Shown: in pieces, positions 10,101 through 17,199 of the stretch | Position numbering within the stretch: the first letter of the stretch is position 1 | Layout: each line of letters opens with the position of its first letter | From: Pectinophora gossypiella | Lineage: Eukaryota; Arthropoda; Insecta; Lepidoptera; Gelechiidae | Reading direction: 5' to 3' | Length of the DNA: 64,000 nucleotides | Assembly: GCF_024362695.1 (NCBI RefSeq) | Contig: NW_026063268.1 | Coordinates: 248,001-312,000 of the forward strand | Notes under the pieces: model-generated | Told to the model about the DNA's origin: nothing | The model's database searches: none | Seen by the model: the letters and a program-made list of their open reading frames with translations, nothing else | Translations under genes and position numbers: made by a program

Positions 10101-11572
10101 TTAATAACCACCAACCCGCACTGGGCCCGCGTGGTGGTTTAAGGCCCGATCTCCCTATCCATCCATAGGGAACGCCCGTGCCCCAGCAGTGGGGACGTTA
10201 GTGGGTTGATGATGATGATGATGAGGTGGATCCATAATTTTCGAAAAACATATCTGTCTCCCTCCTTCTTTGCCGCTTAGTCAAAAGGGTTACTGTGTGA
10301 AAATATAATCAAAAAAATGTCTGTTTACTCAAATAGTATGGGGAACTGTCAAAATTTAAGGACACCCAACAGTAGCGACACCTGATGGCAGAAATAGGCA
10401 GTTTTTATTGTCATTATCAATAAGTTGATCTTTTTGTATTGTTTTTTTTTAGCGCAAGTCGAAGAGCGGCATAGAAATTAAATCTAAGACGAGCGTCAGA
10501 AGAATGAGCCAGGTTTTTTTTATACTTAATTTGTTTGTTTTTTAAAACTGTTTCTCTGAAATCGGCTTTGGGTAGATGCTATTTTACATTTCCATACGCT
10601 TAAATTGCTTGGAGTCACTGCAATGACGGACTTTCCAAAAAAATATAGATGGCGTTTGATATCCACCAATCATATTCATTCGTGCACATAGCATAGCACC
10701 GGTGGAAACGGATTCAACTAAGATATGTTTTTTTTTTTTATATGGAAGGATGCGTTCTATAGATGTGTGCTATGAATGCGTGCTGTGGATGCGTACTTTA
10801 GCTTTGTTCCGAGCAGAGTACCCACGGTATACTTTTCGGAAACGCATTTTCGCAGCGCATTTGGTGGGAAGGGTCACATAGTTTCGTAGCGCAGCTTATA
10901 CATCTTCGCAGGATAGCTGCATAGCACATCTCTGGTGGAAAGGTACCCTTAACCTTCTAATTTCATGGATAACAGACAAATGCATCTTCTATCTTTGCTT
11001 TGACTATAAATGATGACCCTTGTTATTACACCCAGGCATAACACATCTTCCACCCATTATTATTCTGATCAAAATAAAGAGGAGCAATATAGGTAGCAAT
11101 ATTATGTACGTATCTGATTCAAATATCACGCAACAATTATTTTTATACGTGCCTCTGCCTTTACATTATAGGTTTGAATAATTAATGTACCCGAGCAATG
11201 AGAAAATAGGTAATTACCACGCCTAAATCTGTACAGCGCCATCTATATTGTTTTGGGTAACGTAGCCTGGGTGGATGGCTATACGGGTTGTGAGAAGCTG
11301 CAGTAGTTTTAGGCGGATGAGACGTTCCTTATGTAGAAATTGACGATTCAAAGTGTAACTATGTTACCTACTGAATAAAGATATTTTTGAATTTGAACTT
11401 AGGAAGTCCTTCATTCTAAAATGAAGTCGTCTTTTTTTTCTGAAGTAATTTTTTTTTTGTCAATCGCTTATCACTCTCTAATTTTCAGGTACACTTCGAG
11501 GGTGTGGCAGAGTTCGAAATCTACGGCATGGGTGTGTCGAGTCTCCGGAGACTGAACCAACACGAGAAATAG
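760..11572 (+). CDS. Nine-exon gene: Ser/Asn/Lys-rich N-terminus plus degenerate cysteine-peptidase-like domain (385 aa)
   Basis: Exons: 760-1150, 2775-2884, 3840-4004, 4642-4740, 5065-5146, 8328-8428, 9613-9678, 10453-10512, 11489-11572. All introns are GT-AG; phases agree at every junction (1,0,0,0,1,0,0,0) and the sum is 1158 bp, 385 codons plus TAG. The start ATG at 760 follows an A-rich AACA context typical of insects. Residues 1-112 are low-complexity Ser/Asn/Asp/Lys/Glu. From about residue 131 the protein is globular: a GWLVLSDGTQ strand, a SRGNQ/ALAC segment at the exon 2-3 joint (Gln167, Cys171), VLDSGDQLY, a strand near GVFVSGNFAVALF, then FYMFDPAD (Asp288). This order resembles the herpesvirus-tegument/C76-like papain-fold peptidases, where Gln-Cys and Asp-Ser-His would be expected; here Ala stands at both the Cys and His positions, so an inactive relative is inferred. 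No signal peptide or membrane segment is seen. I do not recognise a named orthologue. The exon model is firm; the fold assignment is weak. Confidence 0.8.
1308..1478 (+). repeat. LINE 3'-end fragment in intron 1
   Basis: Carries the GGTTGCCTGG...AATTGCTGCTTAGCAATAA and terminal GCAATAAAGTATATTTG pattern also found at 20300 and (reverse) at 42890 and 33300. 5'-truncated, non-coding. Confidence 0.6.
1676..1738 (+). other. Intronic inverted repeat / hairpin
   Basis: GTTGTGACACTCC pairs with GGAGTGCCACAAC (one mismatch); flanking CAGC/GCTG and CAGCT/AGCTG extend the stem with two bulges. A MITE remnant or a short RNA hairpin are both possible. Confidence 0.45.
2056..2365 (-). mobile_element. SINE-C copy
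   Basis: Reads on the minus strand from GAGGAGCTCGGTGGCGCAGC (tRNA-like head) through GGATGGGTGACC to a CATCATCAT tail at the left. Internal deletions are minor. Confidence 0.85.
2447..2735 (-). mobile_element. LINE-D 3' end, antisense
   Basis: Poly(T) at 2456-2470, then the antisense of the LINE-D 3' UTR (TTGCCGCAGATGGC, CCGGACAAATGGGG) as in the sense copy at 8588-9140. Confidence 0.8.
2775..2884 (+). CDS. Exon 2
   Basis: Acceptor TTTATAG at 2774 and donor CAG|GTGAGA at 2885. Encodes the start of the globular domain (GWLVLSDGTQ, then SRGNQ at its end). It sits between a truncated LINE and a tRNA-SINE that starts 24 bp after the donor. Confidence 0.8.
2908..3165 (+). mobile_element. SINE-A copy
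   Basis: tRNA-like head with box A (CCCAGTGGTTGAGCG) and box B (GGTTCGAATCCC), body AATCACTTTGTGA, central AAGGCACGTTAAGCCGTTGG, truncated before its tail by a SINE-G piece. Confidence 0.85.
3166..3373 (+). mobile_element. SINE-G, rearranged
   Basis: 3166-3240 matches the antisense of the SINE-G front part; 3241-3373 is its sense tail (GGTCAGACAGGCAGTCGCTTC, ending in ATGATGATG). The switch of orientation inside one block suggests twin-priming-like inversion. Confidence 0.6.
3411..3556 (+). repeat. Repeat K copy
   Basis: CTCGACCATTATAGACGGCG ... GACTACCCCAATTGGGATAT; same unit as the tandem trimer at 26962-27426 and minus copies at 22366 and 49025. Confidence 0.75.
3557..3737 (+). mobile_element. 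LINE-E 3' end
   Basis: TTTTTCTTGCAGCTTCTTTTCC ... GTAACTATGTTACC ... GAATAAAGATATTTTTGAA tail. Longer copies at 23555 and 59028 retain the C-terminal RT-like reading frame. Confidence 0.8.
3840..4004 (+). CDS. Exon 3
   Basis: Acceptor CGCCAG at 3839 and donor CAG|GTGGGC at 4005; exactly 55 codons. GC-rich, non-repetitive and in sharp contrast with flanking repeats. Contains Cys171, Cys185 and Cys188 and the VLDSGDQLY helix-like segment. Confidence 0.85.
4031..4440. mobile_element. Two LINE-D fragments head to head
   Basis: 4031-4130 is sense LINE-D (CCTGGTAGTTGCGGC to GTAATATACGATCC); it abuts at 4131 a poly(T) and antisense LINE-D 3' end running to about 4440. Both are in intron 3, starting 27 bp after exon 3. 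Confidence 0.75.
4642..4740 (+). CDS. Exon 4
   Basis: Acceptor TTTTTTGCAG with a strong pyrimidine tract; donor AAA|GTTAGT. 33 codons including FYTPGN and a beta-strand-like VCRVVVYQS. Confidence 0.85.
4884..4936 (+). other. Near-perfect intronic hairpin
   Basis: A 15-bp perfect stem (TAAGACAGTGCTTTA with TAAAGCACTGTCTTA), 11-nt loop, extended by AAGAC/GTCTT across a 2-nt bulge. It lies in intron 4. Could be a MITE remnant or a small-RNA precursor. Confidence 0.6.
4940..5055 (+). mobile_element. LINE-E 3' end in intron 4
   Basis: Starts at GGTTGTGAGAAGCTGCAG and ends in AAAGATATTTTTGAATTTGAA, ten bases before the exon 5 acceptor. Confidence 0.8.
5065..5146 (+). CDS. Exon 5
   Basis: Acceptor TGATACAG and donor AGAG|GTACTA, ending one base into a Gly codon. 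Encodes LQEFFREEKAG and the hydrophobic strand VFVSGNFAVALF. The acceptor lies within ten bases of the end of an inserted LINE 3' tail, so part of the acceptor region appears LINE-derived. Confidence 0.83.
5185..5465 (+). mobile_element. SINE-A copy
   Basis: Degraded tRNA head (GGGTTCGAATCC), then a complete body with CCGTTGGTCCCGG and the AACCCACACGATAGAAGAA tail. Confidence 0.8.
5673..5804 (-). repeat. 3' LTR
   Basis: Plus-strand left end TGAAGTATTTAC, right end CTACCTACATTACA. No difference from the LTR at 7315-7446 was seen by eye. Confidence 0.92.
5954..7252 (-). pseudogene. Fused gag N-terminus + integrase of the LTR element (432 aa)
   Basis: Residues 1-100 read as a gag-like capsid start (SWSSYVDRLEMYF). 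At about 100-106 the frame passes straight into an integrase core lacking its zinc finger and everything upstream. The DD35E triad is visible: Asp118 (VIVDAMSKW), Asp157 (ISDNGPPF), Glu193 (NGAAENAV), followed by a C-terminal GDDVWYRQF SH3-like region. The frame is open end to end, which may reflect youth rather than selection. It is not a working polyprotein. Confidence 0.88.
7315..7446 (-). repeat. 5' LTR
   Basis: Same 132 bp as 5673-5804; the gag-like ATG (7250-7252 region) lies 62 bp downstream on the minus strand. Confidence 0.92.
7880..8216 (+). mobile_element. SINE-B, full length, with TSD
   Basis: 337 bp between two ACTACGTATA duplications (7870-7879 and 8217-8226). Head: GTCTAGTGGTTAGAGCG (box A) and GGTTCGATTCCC (box B). 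Body: TGAGACTGTCCTTTG, then the shared central domain, then a CACCTCTACCAACCCGCAG 3' part. Confidence 0.92.
8227..8280 (+). repeat. Dispersed repeat X
   Basis: ACGGCAATTCTCCGCTCACC ... AGCTAGGTTGACCTC; related to 44545-44610 and, inverted, to 60300-60360. It was split by the SINE-B insertion. Confidence 0.45.
8328..8428 (+). CDS. Exon 6
   Basis: Acceptor AACTCCAG and donor ACC|GTGAGT; completes the Gly codon begun in exon 5. Encodes FYMFDPADRDRYGR (Asp288) and a Cys-containing stretch. The intron before it is 3.2 kb long because of a SINE, an LTR element and a host retroelement. Confidence 0.85.
8480..9336 (+). mobile_element. SINE-A split by a LINE-D insertion
   Basis: SINE-A front part 8480-8587, back part 9141-9336. 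The join is duplicated: GGTTAGGACATT at 8576-8587 and 9141-9152, a 12-bp TSD of the insertion between them. Confidence 0.9.
8588..9140 (+). mobile_element. LINE-D, 5'-truncated insertion with poly(A)
   Basis: Ends in about 22 A residues at 9119-9140 and is bounded by a 12-bp TSD. Sense strand reads the C-terminus of a jockey-type reverse transcriptase (DGTEKYRRPKDVIYDP, then ANQLATPNTSGPRY) to a stop near 8942, then a 3' UTR. This copy defines the family's true 3' end and orientation. Confidence 0.9.
9425..9594 (+). mobile_element. SINE-G tail
   Basis: GGTATGTGACCTAACCTG ... CAGACAGGCAGTCGCTTCTG ... GGTTAACGCTCGGGTGATGATGA. Ends 18 bp before exon 7, so it abuts that exon's acceptor region. 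Confidence 0.75.
9613..9678 (+). CDS. Exon 7
   Basis: Acceptor TTTACAG and donor GCG|GTTAGT. 22 codons: a short helix (VKALAEKLG) then a proline-rich PPPTPKPT linker. Confidence 0.78.
10008..10223 (+). mobile_element. SINE-C, 5'-truncated
   Basis: Starts inside the 5S-like box (GGATGGGTGACC) and runs through CCGTTGGTCCCG to the GATGATGATG tail. Confidence 0.85.
10285..10415 (+). repeat. Dispersed repeat N, copy 2
   Basis: AACAGTAGCGACACCTGATGG and GGCAGTTTTTATTGTCATT as in 395-525; ends about 40 bp before exon 8. Confidence 0.6.
10453..10512 (+). CDS. Exon 8
   Basis: Acceptor TTTTTTTTTAG and donor CAG|GTTTTT. 20 codons, Lys/Arg/Ser-rich (RKSKSG, SVRRMSQ), a possible nuclear-localisation-type basic patch. 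The small size and weaker donor make it the least certain internal exon. Confidence 0.68.
10965..11275 (+). repeat. Repeat O copy
   Basis: CTTCCACCCATTATTATTCTG ... GAGCAATGAGAAAATAGG ... GCGCCATCTATATTG. Same order at 56660-57420 (split by a MITE) and, inverted, at 61620-62395. Confidence 0.75.
11283..11400 (+). mobile_element. LINE-E 3' end in intron 8
   Basis: ACGGGTTGTGAGAAGCTGC to AAAGATATTTTTGAATTTGAA. Confidence 0.8.
11489..11572 (+). CDS. Exon 9, terminal
   Basis: Acceptor AATTTTCAG; 27 codons (VHFEGVAEFEIYG..., ending NQHEK) and TAG at 11570-11572. A LINE 3' end lies about 90 bp upstream in the intron. Confidence 0.8.
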   Translation, partial: VHFEGVAEFEIYGMGVSSLRRLNQHEK

Positions 11573-12130
11573 ATGAAGCTAAGCTTTCACACGAGCATTT
11601 GACGCTGACAAACTGTGACGAACGTTGACAAACTGTGACGAACGTTGACAAACTGTGACGAACGTTGACAAACTGTGACGAACGTTGACAAACTGTGACG
11701 AACGTTGACAAACTGTGACGAACGTTGACAAACAATGCCAAACGTTGACAAATGCTGACAAGCGCTGGCTCGACCACACCGCCGTAGATTTCGACTCTAC
11801 AATACTCTCGACAATTTCAAGATGCAGAAGATGGAAACCGAAGTTTACCTGGCTTTTTGATCTATATAATGTATATTGTTAGTAGGGTGATAGTAATAAT
11901 TGTGTAATTTTTCATCTTTACCCTATTAGTTGTACGGTGGTGTAGGTTTTAAGTCGTTTTTAAACTTAGGTATTTGTGTTAAATACATAATATTAAGCGA
12001 AGCGATAGGTGATTGTGTGGAAGCTACTTTGCAACGATCAATAAAATCAATAGATTATCAAAATTTGTGCATGTTATAGTACGGTCGCCACATTTCGTTT
12101 TGTATTTTTGAAATAAATAAATTTTTAAAA
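11573..12130 (+). terminator. 3' UTR and poly(A) signals of the nine-exon gene
   Basis: Non-coding sequence after the TAG with AATAAA at 12040-12045 and again at 12112-12117. It contains the 20-bp minisatellite. The cleavage site is inferred to lie 10-30 bp after one of the two signals. Confidence 0.6.
11611..11730 (+). repeat. 20-bp minisatellite in 3' UTR
   Basis: Six perfect 20-bp units (AACTGTGACGAACGTTGACA), followed by one degenerate unit to 11750 and a half unit to 11760. It starts 39 bp after the stop codon. Long open frames on the minus strand here are by-products of the period. Confidence 0.95.
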
Positions 12131-12690
12131 AGCTGTGGTTCATTTTTTTATCATTAGACGTACTTAAATTCCTTATTCTATGTCATTAGTTTTCAAAACA
12201 TAGAAATATGAACGGTTCGTCATAACACACAAAATCATATAATACGGCCTCTGTGGGTCCCAGTAAGTGGGTGTTGGGCTCACGATCCGGAGGTTCCGGG
12301 TTCGAATCCCGGTGGGGATATATTGCAAAAATCACGTTGGAACAATTTCAGGAAAACAGGTGCGTCGAAAAATTCCCCTGTTCCACATATTCTACTGGTT
12401 CCCTACTGGTAGGGAAGAATGGAATATTTTTCCACATAAGTACTTTCACTTTGTTTCATACATTTTAGAGCGTGAATTTTCCGTAGTAACTTTTTTATTA
12501 TTATTTTTTTATTATTAGTAGGGTTTTAGTTTTTAAACTTAATGTATATATATTTTTCTTTTTTTGGCCTACGTCCAAAATTGGATATGAATTTAGGCTG
12601 ATATAGATAGATAGATATTTTCTCTAACAAGTTGACATTCAAGAATTTACACAACTATACTTAAATGGAATTCCCCCAATCATCTTTTTT
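12131..12690. other. Intergenic, mostly AT-rich; one SINE-A stub
   Basis: 12243-12340 is a SINE-A head (box B GGTTCGAATCCC) cut off after the TTGCAAAAATCACG body. The rest is low-complexity AT with a GATA run near 12600; no gene seen. Confidence 0.7.
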
Positions 12691-12740
12691 TTGACGTGAT
12701 TAACCGCAGATGGCATTAACTACTTGGCCGGGCAAAGCTC
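12690..12740 (-). mobile_element. LINE-D 3' tip, antisense
   Basis: TTTTTTTTGACGTGATTAACCGCAGATGGC; only about 50 bp. Confidence 0.6.
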
Positions 12741-13017
12741 AATCATCAAATTCTAGCTGCCAATAAAATAAACATTTTTTTTCACCAAAGGACCCTAATC
12801 ACCAGATGGTAGTGGTATGTGACCATACAAAATCTGTGAATGACATCTACCTAAGATGGATGAGTCTAACGTTACTTGCAGAAGTTTTTGTGTTAATCAG
12901 GTTAGCAGGTGAGAAATGATCCAAGGTTCGATTTCGGGGGCTCTGTTGAAAAAAAAATACTCCATTTGACTCGATTTGTTATGTTTTTACTTATAAATCG
13001 AATATTTCCCACCGGGC

Positions 13018-13327
13018 TCTCCTATCGTGTGGGTTGTGAGGTGGATTACCAACCTCATCAACCCTGGTGTCAGGGTTACTATTGAGCCGCCAAAGGGGTG
13101 ACATGGCTCATGTAACGACTACTAACTTACACCAGTAAGTAGTAACCGGGACCAACGGCTTAACGTGGCTTCCGAAGTACGGATCATCTTTCTTTAGGAC
13201 AATCAGGTGTCCTATAAGAAAACTAGGGATCACAAAGCGATTTTCGTGATGTGTTCCCACCGGGATTTGAACCCGGGACCTCCGGATCGTGAACCCAAAG
13301 CTCAAACCACTGGATCACAGAGGCCGT
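13018..13327 (-). mobile_element. SINE-A copy
   Basis: Antisense from CCTATCGTGTGGGTTGTGAGG to box B (GGGATTTGAACCCGGG) and box A (CAAACCACTGGATCAC). Confidence 0.85.
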
Positions 13328-13400
13328 TGGGAGAAAGTCCCACCGGAGTAAGCAGAGACTATGGAATTCCATTTGCATCGATCCTGACACACTTCTCTTG
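13328..13400 (-). mobile_element. LINE-I 3' tip
   Basis: CCACCGGAGTAAGCAGAGAC ... CACACTTCTCTTGCTTCC, the antisense 3' end of the LINE at 56080-56600. Confidence 0.65.
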
Positions 13401-13445
13401 CTTCCTCCACATTAACACATCCATTAACATTTCCTTCGCTTGCAG

Positions 13446-13728
13446 TTTATGGGCTAGATATGTGCAATAATCATATAATGCTCTCCGCGTGCAATACAAC
13501 AACGCATTCAGGGTGCTGTTGGGGTTGCCTCGTTTTTGTAGCGCGTCAGGGATGTTCGCTGAAGCGCGCGTTGATTGCTTCTACGCCACAATGCGCAAAA
13601 GATGCGCGTTCCTGGTGCGCAGGATACGGGCTAGTTCCAGCAGCGTCCTGGCGATGTTGGCTAGCAAGTTGGACTGTGTGTACATGTCTCGCTGCTGTGC
13701 TATTGCTGGGGGTGTGGCGAGGCGGTGA
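13446..13728 (+). pseudogene. LINE-Q reverse-transcriptase C-terminus
   Basis: Reads YNALRVQYNNAFRVLLGLP, then RFCSASGMFAEARVDCFYA and KRCAFLVRRIR, a pattern seen at the end of insect LINE ORF2 proteins. One in-frame TAA precedes YNALR. It is GC-rich compared with its surroundings. A second, longer frame over the same DNA is a shadow. Confidence 0.75.
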
Positions 13729-13827
13729 GTCGCGGCTCAGCTCTCCCGTAATTAATTTAATTTCCTTGATCTACAAACCTAGTATATAAGTTTTGTTATT
13801 AACAAATTATGAGTCCTAGTAACTTGA

Positions 13828-14000
13828 ATCATCATCAGCCGTATGACGCCCACTGCTGGGCATAGGCCTCCCCCAAGGATCTCCACGACGATCGGTCCCG
13901 CGCTGCCCGCATCCAGCGGCTTCCCGCGACCTTCACCAGATCGTCGGTCCACCTTGTAGCGGGCCTACCCACTGAGCGTCGTCCGACACGTGGTCAGTAA
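13828..14000 (-). mobile_element. SINE/LINE-tail P copy
   Basis: ATCATCATCAGCCGTATGACG, CCCACTGCTGGGCATAGGCC, then CGCTGCCCGCATCCAGCGGC; the antisense of a dispersed element ending in ATGATGAT. Confidence 0.7.
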
Positions 14001-14156
14001 CTTGAATAAAGAATTTAATTAATTAATTTATTTATTTTATTAATCATAATCAATTATTTATTTTCAAGAATACAAAGTTAAAGATCTTATTCTAAGGATC
14101 TTATTTTTATTCTTATTCATTCATGAATCAACTCAACCAACTAGGGAACAACTGCT

Positions 14157-14240
14157 TTTTGTGATGTCCCCACCGAGATGCGAACCCGGGGCCTCCGGAT
14201 TGTGAGTCCAACGCTCAACTACTCGACCACGGAGCCCGTT
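14157..14240 (-). mobile_element. SINE-A head
   Basis: Antisense box B (GATGCGAACCCGGGG) and box A (CAACTACTCGACCACGGAG). Confidence 0.75.
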
Positions 14241-14528
14241 ATTATGTAGGAGTTAGAAAGCGCCATCTGTGTTTTTGGGAAAGGTGGCCTCGAAAGTGCT
14301 TTAATACTACGGGCGTGGATAGTTCTTCTGTTTTTGGAATAAAACAGCAAATAAGCTTTCCTTCCATCCATCAAACACAGCCTTGAACTGTCCCGTCCGT
14401 TTAGAGATCAACATATATCTACCGGCGACGAAAAAACAGAAACGAAGCTTACATAATAATTAGAAGAAAGTGGTTTAGCTCCAGAGTGGAACGGACTTTT
14501 CACTTTTGTATTCTTTACAATACAAAAT

Positions 14529-15029
14529 ACTTTATTGCACCAAAATAAAAGGCAATAAATAGCACAGTGGCGTTTAAAATTGCGCAATTTTTTTTATTAG
14601 TATATTGGTGTTAATTCCCGCAGACGCCATCTAATTTTACTTTAAGTTATACCTGTCATTTTCTTATCCGCCGAAAAGGAAAGGGACGGGTAATCGACAA
14701 GCATAAAGTTTATGGAACACACGTCAATTTTAAGCACATATCTAAAACAACCGTCGAAAAATTTTACATTGGCTAATAACCCGATAGAATTATGTTGACA
14801 GCACAAGTTAAACGGTTTGAATACCAGCGAGATACCTTTTTGATTCGTCCGGGTTATTTATTTATTCATTTACTCATTCTTCCTTAAAATTAAGAGCTGT
14901 CAATCATCTGTCCCTTTCCTTTTCGGAGGATAAGAAAATGGCAGGTAGAACTTAAAGTAAAATTAAGAGGTGTCTGCAGGAATCGGGGACTTTATTGCGC
15001 CAAAATAAAAGGCAATAAATAGCATAGTG
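14529..15029. mobile_element. MITE-A copy 2 inside a 41-bp direct repeat
   Basis: The MITE (about 14605-14987) has the standard inverted ends. On both sides stands ACTTTATTGC(A/G)CCAAAATAAAAGGC... through ATAGCA(C/T)AGTG: 14529-14569 and 14989-15029. Confidence 0.8.
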
Positions 15030-15113
15030 TCTTATTGTAGATTTGCCGCAGATGGCATTAACTACTTGGCCGGACAAATGGGGAGCGCTGAAGGCTCTTA
15101 CCCGGTAGCAGAC
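15029..15113 (-). mobile_element. LINE-D 3' end, antisense
   Basis: CTTATTGTAGATTTGCCGCAG to GGCTCTTACCCGGTA. Confidence 0.75.
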
Positions 15114-15566
15114 AACACCACAGCTCAAAGAAATTATGAATAACTAAAGTCCACAAATCTCTCGTGTGAAACAAAAGTGCGTCGGCCATCTTGAAAGCCG
15201 AATTTTTAATTACAGAGTTTTTGCGCGCCAAGACCTCTGATTGGCGGATACGCGGCGCGTTCGTTTCAACAATGTCGAACAAGGGAACACGCTCGTTTTT
15301 TCGCAAATCCTTTCGAATTTCCCCGAAGTGAATTAAGTAAATAAATTTAATTTGAAATGTTTTAATTTCGCCGACTGCTTGAGAAACGATTAACGCGTGA
15401 TTTGGGAGTATGGTTCGGAATGGGCCGTTTGCTTTCCCGGAAATGATTTAAGTCATTACATGTCGAGTGTGGGCATACCTACAAGATTATTTTGCGATAT
15501 CTACGCGTGCGTGACTGTAAGAGAGGTATTTTGTAATTTCCGTAATACTAAATAATTATAATGTAA
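15114..15566. other. Unique, moderately CpG-rich stretch
   Basis: No repeat recognised. Minus strand holds an 82-codon open frame (15058-15306) that runs into the LINE-D fragment, so it is not a convincing gene. An AAGATGGCCGAC motif (minus, about 15184-15195) resembles YY1-type promoter sites. Confidence 0.35.
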
Positions 15567-15576
15567 GTTTAAGTAG

Positions 15577-15859
15577 TCGAGGAGCTCGGTGGCGCAGCGG
15601 TAAACGCGCTCGGTCTGCGATTGTTGAAGTTCAGTGAAGGTCATAGGATGGGTGACCACAAAAAAAAAGTTTTCATCTCGAGCTCCTCCGTGCTTCGGAA
15701 GGCACGTTAAGCCGTTGGTCCTGGCTGCATTAGCAGTCGTTAATAACCATCAATCCGCACTGGGCCTGTGTGATGGTTTAAAGGCCCGTTCTTCCTATCC
15801 ATCCATAGGGAAGGCCCGTGCCCCAGCAGTGGGGACGTTAATGAGCTGATGATGATGAG
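15577..15859 (+). mobile_element. SINE-C, full length, with TSD
   Basis: 283 bp between two GTTTAAGTAG duplications (15567-15576, 15860-15869). tRNA-like head (GGTGGCGCAGCGGTAAACGC), 5S-like GGATGGGTGACC, A-run, shared central domain, CCAGCAGTGGGGACGTTAATG, ATGATGATG tail. Confidence 0.93.
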
Positions 15860-15896
15860 GTTTAAGTAGTATGTAGTATGTGTGAGTAGTATGTAT

Positions 15897-16171
15897 GTGA
15901 ATCCCGGTGGGGACAAATCACAAAAATCACTTTGTGATCCCTAGTTTGGTTAGGAAATTACAGGCTGATCACCTGATTGTCCAAAAAGTAAAAAGATCCG
16001 TGCTTCGAAAGGCACGTTAAGCCGTTGGTCCCGGTTATTACTTACTGATGTAAGTTAGTAGTCGTTACATGAGTCATGTCAGGGGCATATGGCGGCTCAG
16101 TAATAACCCTGTGACACCAGAGTTGGGTTGGTAATCCACCTCACAATCCACACGATAGAAGAAGAAGAAGT
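15897..16171 (+). mobile_element. SINE-A, head truncated
   Basis: Starts in box B (GAATCCCGGTGGGGAC) and ends CACACGATAGAAGAAGAAG. Confidence 0.8.
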
Positions 16172-16364
16172 AGTATGTATCTATGTACCTATATGCCTAC
16201 TTATAGATGTGATGTCCGTGGCCTCACTCGGCAGGGCCCGCAGAATACCAACGTCGTGGCTCACGCCGCGACTTATTCTGAGCGAGGTCCTTTTATTCTG
16301 GACTCCACCGCAGATGATCGGGCCGTCAGTGCGTTGCATTTAGGATACTTAGTATTATGATTTT

Positions 16365-16570
16365 GGCTTTTCTTTTTCTTTTTGTTAATGATTTTTCTAA
16401 GGACATCTCCAATTTGGTCAACGTAAGTCCTTCTATGTCTTCCTCTGCCAGCCCTACCGTCAACTTTCGCTTTATACACCGCTTTCGCAATTCTATTATC
16501 CTTCATCCGCTCTACGTGTCCAAACCAACTGAACATTCCCTTCTCAATCTTAAATCTCTGTCTCATCACA
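16365..16570 (-). pseudogene. LINE-I fragment
   Basis: Minus frame reads KIEKGMFSWFGHVERMKDNR and AKVDGRAGRGRHRRTYVDQI, the same C-terminal motif as 56136-56588. Confidence 0.75.
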
Positions 16571-16879
16571 CTGTTAATAACATAAAAAAAAATGTTAAAA
16601 AATGATAAATTTATAAATATATGATAATAATGATAAGTAAATGATTGATTATGATGTAATCATAATAATGAGCTAGCTTTGAAATCCTAAAACATTTAAT
16701 TATTTTCCAAGTTTGAGAAAATGAACAGCTGAAACAGAATTTCCTGGAATCAACTCGGTAAAGCAAGTCAAATATGGGACATTATTCCGTGGTCGCTCGA
16801 AAAAATAAATTCACGCTGTCATCCCTAATAGGGTAGGTAGCTACGAGTATTCAGAAGACCAACTTGAATAGCTTTTATA

Positions 16880-17195
16880 CGATATATTATAAGAGCGAAA
16901 CGTGGACGTTGACTCAGAAAGACAGAGAGAGACTCCAGGCCTTTGAAACGTGGTGTTGGAGGAAGATGGAAAGAACAAGTTTGACAGAAAGGGTTAGTGA
17001 GGAAGTGCTATTAAGAGTAAGGGAAAAGAGGCAAATATTGAGAGTTATTGAGGACAGAAGAGGCAAGATGATTGGACACTTATAAGACACGACGAATTGA
17101 AAACATCATAGAAGGGAAGCTAGAAGGAAAGAGAGGAAGGGGAAGACCAAGAAGAGCTTACATGGAACAGATTAAAGAGAAGGCGAACTTTTCGA
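16880..17195 (+). pseudogene. LINE-H RT C-terminus, broken
   Basis: Reads SETWTLTQKDRERLQAFETW, then KRQILRVIEDRRGKMIGHL; a frame break near 17075-17085 shifts to [20 protein letters not shown]. Typical of the end of RTE/CR1-like LINE ORFs. Confidence 0.78.
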
Positions 17196-17199
17196 TCTT

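Noticed and set aside
11478..11779. Two minus-strand ORFs with repeated FVTVCQRSSQ
   Set aside because: Antisense of the 20-bp minisatellite and of exon 9.
13460..13789. 109-codon plus ORF (Cys/Trp-rich)
   Set aside because: Overlaps the LINE-Q frame, which has the recognisable RT C-terminal motif; this one is the shadow.
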